DNA of 13,471 nucleotides, from NCBI GenBank assembly GCA_007695205.1, contig REEF01000488.1, positions 1-13,471 of the forward strand, given 5' to 3'. The DNA comes from Planctomycetaceae bacterium (GTDB lineage: Bacteria > Planctomycetota > Planctomycetia > Pirellulales > Pirellulaceae). Positions 7,579 to 12,841 of the stretch are shown in pieces. The translations under genes were made by a program, and so were the position numbers. The stretch's first letter is position 1. Each line of letters opens with the position of its first letter. The notes below the pieces were generated by a model. It did not search any database. It was not told the origin of the DNA and saw nothing but the letters and a program-made list of their open reading frames with translations.

Positions 7579-8075
7579 TGTTTTCTTCCTCCGATTTTCT
7601 CGTGAAACTTGGTTCCGTAGTACGCTCGAACCTGCGTGCAACCGGCGTGCCGTCCTGGAGTAAACGGGCCGTGCGGTCATCGCGGCATCACGAATCAAGC
7701 GAACGGCTGCGAGTTGGTCGAGCCCTACGCTGGCTGGATGGTTCCCTTCATGCGAATCGAGCGCCGTGCGACAGATTGTCGGTGATTCGGCCAGTTTGTC
7801 GCAGGCATCGGCGGCGCGTCACCGCGGGCAGGGCACGATGCCCGGGGCTGCGATCGGCATCCTAAGGAACGCTTCTTCACGCGTTCTTAAGGATCGCAAA
7901 TCGGCGATCGCCTTACGACGCCGCACGAAGCGGCAACCCGGCATTCTACGTGTTGGTACGCGAATTGCTCTCAAGAACGCTAATCGGCCCCGTTCGCCCG
8001 CCGAACATCGTACGGGCCATTCCATTTGCACTCGTTGCAGGCGAGCCCCATCCTCACCACCAAACGGAGTTTATC
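7579..8075. other. 497-base gap with no convincing gene
   Basis: This lies between the divergent OsmC fragment and the cytochrome gene. Several frames are open on both strands, but they are Arg/Pro-rich and lack ribosome binding sites or domain features, so none is called. It may hold remnants of the lost 5' half of the OsmC gene, but I could not recognise OsmC residues in it. An imperfect hairpin is present at 7859-7894. No clear promoter was found for the cytochrome gene. Confidence 0.5.
7859..7894. repeat. Imperfect inverted repeat (hairpin)
   Basis: Arms ATCCTAAGGAACGC (7859-7872) and GCGTTCTTAAGGAT (7881-7894) pair with one mismatch and one G-T pair around the 8-base loop TTCTTCAC. No T-run follows, so it is not a classic terminator. 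It lies about 180 bases upstream of the cytochrome start and could be a regulatory site or a decayed palindromic repeat. Confidence 0.45.
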
Positions 8076-9494
8076 ATGTTGAAAAGCTGGAATCGAACGC
8101 ACCGTATCCATTGGTTGATCGTTGCCTTTGTGTCGTGGGCGGTGGTGCTGGCACCCAGTGCGGCGACGGCCGACGAGGTCGATTTGCCGGACCAGACGTA
8201 CATGCCGGCGAAGATCGACGAGAGCTTCGAGTCGATGAAGGCCAAAGACGAGGCCGCCAAGCCCGAGGTGATGCAGCGGCAGCAACAGTTGCTTGAAGAA
8301 CGCTACGACCTGCGTGACGATCCTTCGGACGTTCTGATGTCCGGGGGACGCAAGGCGGTTCAGCAGGGCGTTCGGGTGCGGCTGCCCGCAGGGATGACTT
8401 GGGAGATGCTTGCGGCGTTGTCGCCGCAGGAGATCAAGCAGCGCGATCTCTTTCCGATGGGCTTCCGTCCCTTGCCGCACGTCCACCACGCCAGCGGCGG
8501 GCAAGTGTTCCCCCAAAACCAGATCGACGCCATGGAAGACGCCGAGCAGCGGGATCTGTCGCGGTTCGACGTCGATTTTGACCTGCCCGACCATTTGACG
8601 CCCGAGTTCCCTCCGCCGATCTTCCTGACCACTCGCACCGATTTGGGCGACGTCTCGCAAGGCGAGGTGCTTTCGATCAAGAACTACTATGAGTTGATGA
8701 AGGGCAAGCTGACCCCGGTACAAATGGAGGGACTGCGACTGCTGCTGACTCCCTTCCCGCAACAGCAGTTCAACCAAACCGAGGACCGCAAAGTGGTCGC
8801 GCCCAGTTTGGGGGTAACCTGCTTCGACTGCCACGTGAACGGCCATACGAATGCGGCATTTCACCTGGACCCGGATACGCGGCCCCAGGCTGCCCGATCC
8901 CGGCTGGACACGCCGAGCCTGCGTGGGATGTTCAACCAGCAGATTCACGGCTCGAAGCGGTCGCTTCGTTCGATTGAGGACTTTACCGAATTCGAGCAAC
9001 GGACGGCCTACTTCGACGGCGACCACGTACTGGCGGCCAAGAAAGGGGTACACCTGCCCGACCGCGCCAGCCAGGTGGCCATGATGGCCCAGATGCAGAA
9101 TATCCTTAACTTCCCTCCCGCGCCGAAACTCGACGAGTTCGGCATGTTGCGGCCCGAAAAAGCGACCGCTCAGGAATTGATGGGGCAGGCCGTCTTCTTC
9201 GGCAAGGGGCGTTGCGCCGAGTGCCACCCGGCGCCGTTCTACCTGGATAACCAGATGCACGACTTGCGTCTGGAACGCTTCTACGAACCCGAGATGATCG
9301 CCGGTCAGTTCAATAAAGGGGATGGTCCGATCAAAACCTTCACCTTGCGAGGGATCAAGGACTCGCCCCCGTACAACCACGATGGTCGGCTGTTGACGTT
9401 GGAGGACACCGTCGAGTTCTTCAATTTGGTACTCAGCTTGCAGTTGGATGCCGAGGAGAAAGAAGCCCTGACCGCGTTCATGCGATGCCTTTGA
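8076..9494 (+). CDS. Secreted di-haem cytochrome c, CCP/MauG-like
   Basis: A 472-residue exported protein. Residues 1-32 form a signal peptide (basic start, hydrophobic LIVAFVSWAVVLA, probable cleavage after ATA). Two CxxCH haem-binding motifs are visible: C249-FD-CH (C249, C252, H253) and C380-AE-CH (C380, C383, H384). The C-terminal half carries the di-haem peroxidase hallmark TFTLRGIKDSPPYNHDGR (421-438), then TLEDTVEFFN. An N-terminal region of about 215 residues before the first haem is unassigned. The family reduces peroxide or performs oxidations in the periplasm; the exact substrate is unknown. ATG 8076 has CGGAG six bases upstream and opens straight into the signal peptide; a longer frame from 7950 adds an implausible leader. 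The next gene follows at nine bases. Confidence 0.85.
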   Translation: MLKSWNRTHRIHWLIVAFVSWAVVLAPSAATADEVDLPDQTYMPAKIDESFESMKAKDEAAKPEVMQRQQQLLEERYDLRDDPSDVLMSGGRKAVQQGVRVRLPAGMTWEMLAALSPQEIKQRDLFPMGFRPLPHVHHASGGQVFPQNQIDAMEDAEQRDLSRFDVDFDLPDHLTPEFPPPIFLTTRTDLGDVSQGEVLSIKNYYELMKGKLTPVQMEGLRLLLTPFPQQQFNQTEDRKVVAPSLGVTCFDCHVNGHTNAAFHLDPDTRPQAARSRLDTPSLRGMFNQQIHGSKRSLRSIEDFTEFEQRTAYFDGDHVLAAKKGVHLPDRASQVAMMAQMQNILNFPPAPKLDEFGMLRPEKATAQELMGQAVFFGKGRCAECHPAPFYLDNQMHDLRLERFYEPEMIAGQFNKGDGPIKTFTLRGIKDSPPYNHDGRLLTLEDTVEFFNLVLSLQLDAEEKEALTAFMRCL

Positions 9495-9503
9495 GGGATA
9501 CCA

Positions 9504-9974
9504 ATGACCTACCAACAAATCCACGAAATACTGAACGATTTCCGTCACGTCCATGAAGAGGCCGCAGCCTGTTGTGCTGCCGTGGACGACGCATCCGACG
9601 AACGTCTGCGTTTGCTGGCCGGGTTGTTCCGCGATGGCGAAGCGCGGCTCGCGATGCGTCTGAAGCAGACCCAGGAAGGTGTCCCGGCCGAAAAAAACAC
9701 CCGGGCCGCGAGCCTCGAAAGATGGGTGCAGTTTGTGCCGACCGGCGGCGTCGACAAGGCGTTGCGCAACCTTCGCGCCGCAACCGAGGAGGGGCCCGAC
9801 CCTACGTTCGTCGCCTGCATGGCGCTTCACGAGCAATTGGTCAAGGCGTTGCAGCATCTGGCGGAAATCGTGCCGGCGGGGGAAGCGCATGACCTGTTGC
9901 AACACCTAGCCAACATGGAGGAGCAGGCCATTCGCGATTTAGGCTTGGCCGATACCATGCGCGCCGACGGCTGA
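9504..9974 (+). CDS. Helical hypothetical protein, partner of cytochrome
   Basis: A 156-residue protein with no signal peptide, predicted from its residue pattern to be almost all helix. Four amphipathic stretches are visible: about 1-30 (YQQIHEILNDFRHVHEEAA), 31-58 (SDERLRLLAGLFRDGEARLA), 98-120 (TFVACMALHEQLVKALQHLA) and 125-150 (GEAHDLLQHLANMEEQAIRD). The spacing of Glu and His recalls ferritin-like or hemerythrin-like four-helix bundles, but I cannot assign a family or a metal site. GAGGGA (9493-9498) lies five bases before the ATG and overlaps the cytochrome stop, so the two genes are probably co-transcribed. Its stop TGA is also part of the sequence flanking the first palindrome, which follows at once and may terminate the unit. 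Confidence 0.75.
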   Translation: MTYQQIHEILNDFRHVHEEAAACCAAVDDASDERLRLLAGLFRDGEARLAMRLKQTQEGVPAEKNTRAASLERWVQFVPTGGVDKALRNLRAATEEGPDPTFVACMALHEQLVKALQHLAEIVPAGEAHDLLQHLANMEEQAIRDLGLADTMRADG

Positions 9975-9975
9975 A

Positions 9976-10020
9976 AAAAGGGGACGGGGGTCTTTTCCAA
10001 AAAGACCCCCGTCCCCTTTT
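9976..10020. repeat. REP-like perfect palindrome, copy 1 / terminator
   Basis: A perfect inverted repeat with 21-bp arms (9976-9996 and 10000-10020) and a 3-base loop CCA. The core of the arm is GGGGACGGGGGTC flanked by A4 and T4. It begins two bases after the stop of the helical protein. GC-rich stem plus terminal T4 fits a rho-independent terminator usable in both directions. The same arms recur at 11351-11397, and 28 bases at the left edge (9969-9996) are identical to 11344-11371, so this is a dispersed repeat rather than a one-off terminator. It resembles the REP/MITE-like palindromes I associate with planctomycetes; that link is inference. Confidence 0.85.
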
Positions 10021-10034
10021 CCCCACGGGTAGCC

Positions 10035-10063
10035 TTGACATGTATTGCAGTCTGCAATACAAT
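10035..10063 (+). promoter_or_regulatory. Promoter of toxin-antitoxin operon
   Basis: Consensus -35 TTGACA (10035-10040), a spacer of exactly 17 bases, and -10 TACAAT (10058-10063). The start point would be near 10070, giving a leader of about 36 bases before the antitoxin ATG. It lies just after palindrome copy 1, so the operon is insulated from upstream reading. Confidence 0.8.
10041..10061. promoter_or_regulatory. Operator palindrome for autoregulation
   Basis: A perfect 10-1-10 palindrome: TGTATTGCAG (10041-10050), central T, CTGCAATACA (10052-10061). It fills the spacer of the promoter and overlaps the -10 box. DUF1778 antitoxins are ribbon-helix-helix DNA binders that repress their own operons, so this is the expected site for the antitoxin or the antitoxin-toxin complex. 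Binding here would block RNA polymerase directly. Confidence 0.8.
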
Positions 10064-10105
10064 TCAGCCAGGGTCGAAGGATTAGATCACAAAGGGGGGG
10101 GGCCG

Positions 10106-10375
10106 ATGACCAAGTCCAGCCAACTGATGGTACGTCTCGACGAGGACAGCAAGTCTTACCTTACCAGGGCTGCGGCTTTGCGCAGGGTCAGTCTCAGCGA
10201 CTATGTGCGGATGGTGACCGTTGACCAGGCTCGGCGCGAAGTCCGTCAGGCCGAACAGACGACGATCTCGCTGACACCCGAGGAACAACTGGCGTTCTGG
10301 AATGCGCTCGACGGCGCCGCGAAGCTGACGGAGGCCCAGCGCGAACTCGGGCGGACCATGCGGGGTGAAACATGA
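10106..10375 (+). CDS. DUF1778 (TacA-like) antitoxin
   Basis: An 89-residue antitoxin of the type that neutralises GNAT toxins. Residues 5-37 fit a ribbon-helix-helix fold (SQLMVRLDEDSKSYLTRAAA, then RRVSLSDYVRMV). The C-terminal tail (about 53-86, TISLTPEEQLAFWNALDG then EAQRELGRTMRG) is the toxin-wrapping region typical of the family. I chose ATG 10106; the longer frame from 10040 would run through the operator and promoter. The ribosome binding site lies within AAAGGGGGGGGG, a run of nine Gs (10094-10102). The gene ends with ATGA overlapping the toxin start, so the two are translated together and the antitoxin is made first. Confidence 0.92.
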   Translation: MTKSSQLMVRLDEDSKSYLTRAAALRRVSLSDYVRMVTVDQARREVRQAEQTTISLTPEEQLAFWNALDGAAKLTEAQRELGRTMRGET

Positions 10376-10896
10376 GTGGTGTCAAGCTGCCCGAAGGTTT
10401 TGGTTGGCAGCGTTTACAGCGCGATCACCCGCGCAAGCAGTTCAGCAGCGGTCAGTCGGAGGTCGATGATTGGCTCCGCACAAAGGCTTGGCAGCATCAG
10501 AAGAAGCACCTTTCGGTCACCAAGGTGTTGCTCGACCAAGTTGAGCAAATCGCCGGCTACTACACGCTCGCCACGGGGCAAGTGGACTTCGGGGATCTGC
10601 CGGATGATGTGACGAAACGACTGCCCCGCCGGTTGCTGCCTGTCGCCCTGTTGGCATGGCTCGGCGTTTCCTCAGCCTACCAGAGCCAAGGACTCGGCCG
10701 CCTGCTCTTGGCACAAGCGCTCCGCGATTGCTACGAAGCTGGTGGTACGTTTCCCTTCGTGGCCGTGATCCTGGACTGCCTCACGGATAGGGCCAGGTCC
10801 TTCTACAAAAGATGGGACTTCGAAGAGCTGCCCGGCCAGCCATACCGGCTGTTTGTCAGCTACCAGCAACTCGAAGCGATGATGAAGGACGAGTGA
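10372..10896 (+). CDS. GNAT acetyltransferase toxin, TacT-like
   Basis: A 174-residue GNAT-fold protein. In the TacT/AtaT group such toxins acetylate the amino group of aminoacyl-tRNA and stop translation. The acetyl-CoA loop is the Q-x-x-G-x-G motif QSQGLG (104-109) after the strand LLAWLGVSSAY. The conserved SFYKRWDF near 143-150 contains Tyr145, the position of the catalytic Tyr in TacT. The start HPRKQFSSGQSEVDDWLR and the length are typical, and no frameshift or stop interrupts it, so it looks active. Its ATG overlaps the antitoxin stop by four bases. The operon is expected to be repressed by the antitoxin complex at 10041-10061. Which tRNA it targets cannot be read from the sequence. 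Confidence 0.92.
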   Translation: MSGVKLPEGFGWQRLQRDHPRKQFSSGQSEVDDWLRTKAWQHQKKHLSVTKVLLDQVEQIAGYYTLATGQVDFGDLPDDVTKRLPRRLLPVALLAWLGVSSAYQSQGLGRLLLAQALRDCYEAGGTFPFVAVILDCLTDRARSFYKRWDFEELPGQPYRLFVSYQQLEAMMKDE

Positions 10897-10973
10897 TCCG
10901 CTCGACCACATCGCCCGAGCTGGCCGCTACGATGGCAATAGGCATGCTGTTTGCACCGACGGTTGACAGGACC

Positions 10974-10990
10974 GGCGGAATGGTTCCGCC
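10974..10990. repeat. Short hairpin before DUF1540 gene
   Basis: Perfect 7-bp arms GGCGGAA (10974-10980) and TTCCGCC (10984-10990) around a TGG loop, with the 3' edge 11 bases before the GGAGG of the next gene. No T-run follows. It may weaken read-through from the toxin gene or shape the leader of the DUF1540 transcript. Confidence 0.45.
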
Positions 10991-11014
10991 ACATCTAAAC
11001 GGGAGGACATGAAG

Positions 11015-11308
11015 ATGAAGACGAAGACCCTTGAAATGCCGGAAGTTGCGGGTTGCGAGGCCACCGAGTGTGCGTACAACCGCGACCGCCTGTGCCGAGC
11101 CCGAGCGATCACCGTCGGCGACGGAACCCGGCCGATGTGCGACACCGCCTTCCATGCCGGCACGCATACACGCGGCGAGATGATCGCCGGCGTGGGAGCG
11201 TGCAAGGTAGCAGGTTGCCGTCACAACAACGACCTGGAGTGCCAAGCCGACGTGATCCAGGTGGTACTGTCGAGCAGCATTCCGATGTGCGGAACGTTTG
11301 AAAGTTGA
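11015..11308 (+). CDS. Protein with two DUF1540 Cys modules
   Basis: A 97-residue protein with two tandem DUF1540 units. Each has the pattern C-x4-C-x7-C-x14/15-C: C14, C19, C27, C42 and C63, C68, C76, C92. The motifs CEATECAYNRDRLC and CKVAGCRHNNDLEC match the family, and each module ends with MC-x-T-A/F. Eight conserved Cys in two four-Cys sets suggest two metal sites, but the family has no proven function. GGAGG (11002-11006) lies eight bases before ATG 11015; the ATG at 11009 is only two bases away and is unlikely. It follows the toxin gene by 118 bases on the same strand and lies inside the palindrome-bracketed block. There is no sign of export. Confidence 0.88.
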   Translation: MKTKTLEMPEVAGCEATECAYNRDRLCRARAITVGDGTRPMCDTAFHAGTHTRGEMIAGVGACKVAGCRHNNDLECQADVIQVVLSSSIPMCGTFES

Positions 11309-11350
11309 CAGCCCATCGTCGCTCGGCAGTCGGTTCGTTCGTGGGCTGAA

Positions 11351-11397
11351 AAAAGGGGACGGGGGTCTTTTTTCAGAAAAGACCCCCGTCCCCTTTT
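11351..11397. repeat. REP-like perfect palindrome, copy 2 / terminator
   Basis: The same 21-bp arms as copy 1 (11351-11371 and 11377-11397), perfect, with a 5-base loop TTCAG. CTGAAAAAA (11346-11354) can also pair with TTTTTTCAG (11368-11376), giving a competing smaller fold. It lies between the convergent DUF1540 gene (stop 11308) and the PLP enzyme gene, and its A/T-flanked stem could stop transcription from both sides. The last eight sense codons and the stop of the PLP gene lie within it on the minus strand, with the TGA at the loop. Confidence 0.85.
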
Positions 11398-12542
11398 CCA
11401 CGACCGTCCAGCGCCTGGTCCAGATCGTCGCGCAGATCTTCAAAGTCTTCGAGTCCGACACTCAACCGGATCAGGCTGTCGCTGATTCCATGGGCGGCGC
11501 GATCTGCCGGATCGTAGCTGGCGTGGGACATCGAAGCCGGTTGTTCGATCAGTGATTCGACGGCGCCCAAGCTGACCGCCAATTGGAACAGCCGAGTCGA
11601 CTGGACCACGTTACGAGTGCGCGCGAAATCGCCCTCGATTTCGAATGTCAGCATGGCGCCGAATGCGCCGTGCATTTGACTTGCTGCGATGGCGTGGTTC
11701 GGATGATCGTTCAAGCCCGGGTAGAGGACTCGGCGAACCCGCCGATCGCCGCTTAGAAACTCTGCCAATCGAGCCGCCGTACGAGACTGTTCGCGGACGC
11801 GCAGTTCCAGCGTCTTCAGGCCTCGGCTGACCAGGAACGAATCGAAGGCCGACAGCGTGGCCCCGGTGGCATTCTGAATAAAGTACAGTTGCTGGAAGCG
11901 TTGCGGGTCACGGACGATCAAGGCGCCGCCCAGGACATCGCTGTGCCCCCCTAGGTATTTGGTCGCCGAATGCATGACGATGTCGGCGCCCAGTTGCAGG
12001 GGGCGGGTCAGGACAGGAGTTGCAAAGGTGCTGTCGACGGCCAGAGGGATCTGATGTCGTTGGGCGATTTCGGCACAGGCGGCGATATCGGTGATCGTCA
12101 GCAACGGGTTCCCGGGGCTCTCGATCCACAATAAACGCGTATTGGGGCGAAGCGCCGCCGCGAACCGCGTCAGATCGTGCGAGGGGGCCAGGGAAACCTG
12201 GATGCCGGTCCGTTGGACGATCTTGTGCAAAAGACGATAGGTGCCGCCATAGATATCGCTACCCGCCAGGATGTGGTCGCCTGACTGCAGCATCATGGTC
12301 ACACAATGCGTGGCCGCCATGCCGGACGAAAACGCCAGGGCACCGCAGCCGTTTTCCAGCGAAGCGAGGGTTCGTTCCAGATTCTTCCGGGTGGGATTCC
12401 CGCTACGTGAATAATCGAATTCGCCCCACTCACCCGCCTGTTGCTGGACGAACGTCGACGCCAGATGGATCGGCGGCACAATGGCGCCGGTCGCCGGGTC
12501 ACGCTCGTTGCCGACGTGGATCGCTCGTGTACGGAATCGCAT
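11373..12542 (-). CDS. Cystathionine gamma-synthase/lyase family PLP enzyme
   Basis: A 389-residue Cys/Met-metabolism enzyme of the trans-sulfuration family, PLP-dependent and cytoplasmic. Visible are YSRSGNPT (44-51, phosphate contacts from the partner subunit), FSSGMAA (71-77), the ring-stacking Tyr98 in DIYGGTYR, Asp170 in AVDSTFATP, and PLP-binding Lys195 in HSATKYLGGHSD. SLGAVESLIEQPASMSHASY near the end is also typical. The family includes cystathionine gamma-synthase, gamma-lyase and related sulfhydrylases; sequence alone does not settle which, so no symbol is given. AGGAGA lies 11 bases before the ATG. The last eight residues (GKGDGGLF) and the stop are encoded by palindrome copy 2, so the natural end has been replaced. 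A normal end would fall near LRDDLDQAL, so the core fold looks complete. Confidence 0.92.
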   Translation of the reverse strand: MRFRTRAIHVGNERDPATGAIVPPIHLASTFVQQQAGEWGEFDYSRSGNPTRKNLERTLASLENGCGALAFSSGMAATHCVTMMLQSGDHILAGSDIYGGTYRLLHKIVQRTGIQVSLAPSHDLTRFAAALRPNTRLLWIESPGNPLLTITDIAACAEIAQRHQIPLAVDSTFATPVLTRPLQLGADIVMHSATKYLGGHSDVLGGALIVRDPQRFQQLYFIQNATGATLSAFDSFLVSRGLKTLELRVREQSRTAARLAEFLSGDRRVRRVLYPGLNDHPNHAIAASQMHGAFGAMLTFEIEGDFARTRNVVQSTRLFQLAVSLGAVESLIEQPASMSHASYDPADRAAHGISDSLIRLSVGLEDFEDLRDDLDQALDGRGKGDGGLF

Positions 12543-12589
12543 CGCTGAAGATTTCTCCTGGACTGAGGTCCTTTTTGCCGAAGACGCGG

Positions 12590-12618
12590 ATTCTATCGGG
12601 CTGGCCCAGCATCGGCAA
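12590..12618 (-). promoter_or_regulatory. Promoter of PLP enzyme gene
   Basis: On the minus strand, -35 TTGCCG (12618-12613) and -10 TAGAAT (12595-12590) are separated by exactly 17 bases. The start point would be near 12583, with a leader of about 40 bases that contains the AGGAGA ribosome binding site. No riboswitch-like structure fits in so short a leader. Confidence 0.55.
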
Positions 12619-12655
12619 GCTTAGGACCGGCAAGTGAATCAGGGTCGTGTCGCAG

Positions 12656-12725
12656 GGGTCGGGAGTCGTTTTCGGAGAAAGCGTGTGTCCCGGGATGGTC
12701 GTTGGCAGAAAACGACTCCAGACCC
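12656..12725. repeat. Long inverted repeat, second REP-like family
   Basis: Arms of 18 bases, 12656-12673 and 12708-12725, pair at 17 of 18 positions. The perfect inner part is GGAGTCGTTTTC (12662-12673) with GAAAACGACTCC (12708-12719), and the outer part is GGGTC with GACCC. The loop is 34 bases. It lies between two divergent genes, upstream of both promoters, so it is not a terminator for either. GGGTC-type ends recall the GGGGAC/GGGGGTC core of the other palindromes, but the inner sequence differs. Confidence 0.7.
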
Positions 12726-12760
12726 GTTACGCTGGCATTCGGCTGGTCGTAGACGATGGT

Positions 12761-12789
12761 TTGAAAGTTGCTTACTTACATTCTACAAT
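12761..12789 (+). promoter_or_regulatory. Promoter of metal-binding lipoprotein gene
   Basis: -35 TTGAAA (12761-12766), a 17-base spacer, and -10 TACAAT (12784-12789). The start point would be near 12796, about 46 bases before ATG 12842. I see no clear Zur or MntR-like palindrome overlapping it, so regulation by metal is not shown. Confidence 0.65.
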
Positions 12790-12841
12790 AATGGTGAAGA
12801 TCGCAGTGAGGGCTTTCGATTTGCGGAGATTAAGGTCGAAT

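Noticed and set aside
7950..8075. 42-residue upstream extension of the cytochrome
   Set aside because: It would bury the signal peptide, and ATG 8076 has a ribosome binding site at good spacing.
9827..10062. Minus-strand frames running through palindrome copy 1
   Set aside because: Their residues (KGTGVFLEK and similar) come from reading the palindrome; such frames are common annotation artefacts of this repeat type.
10040..10105. Upstream start of the antitoxin at 10040
   Set aside because: This start lies inside the promoter and operator, upstream of the expected transcription start.
9971..11399. CRISPR array or composite transposon formed by the two palindromes
   Set aside because: There are only two copies 1.3 kb apart, with no spacers, no transposase gene and no target-site duplication that I could see.
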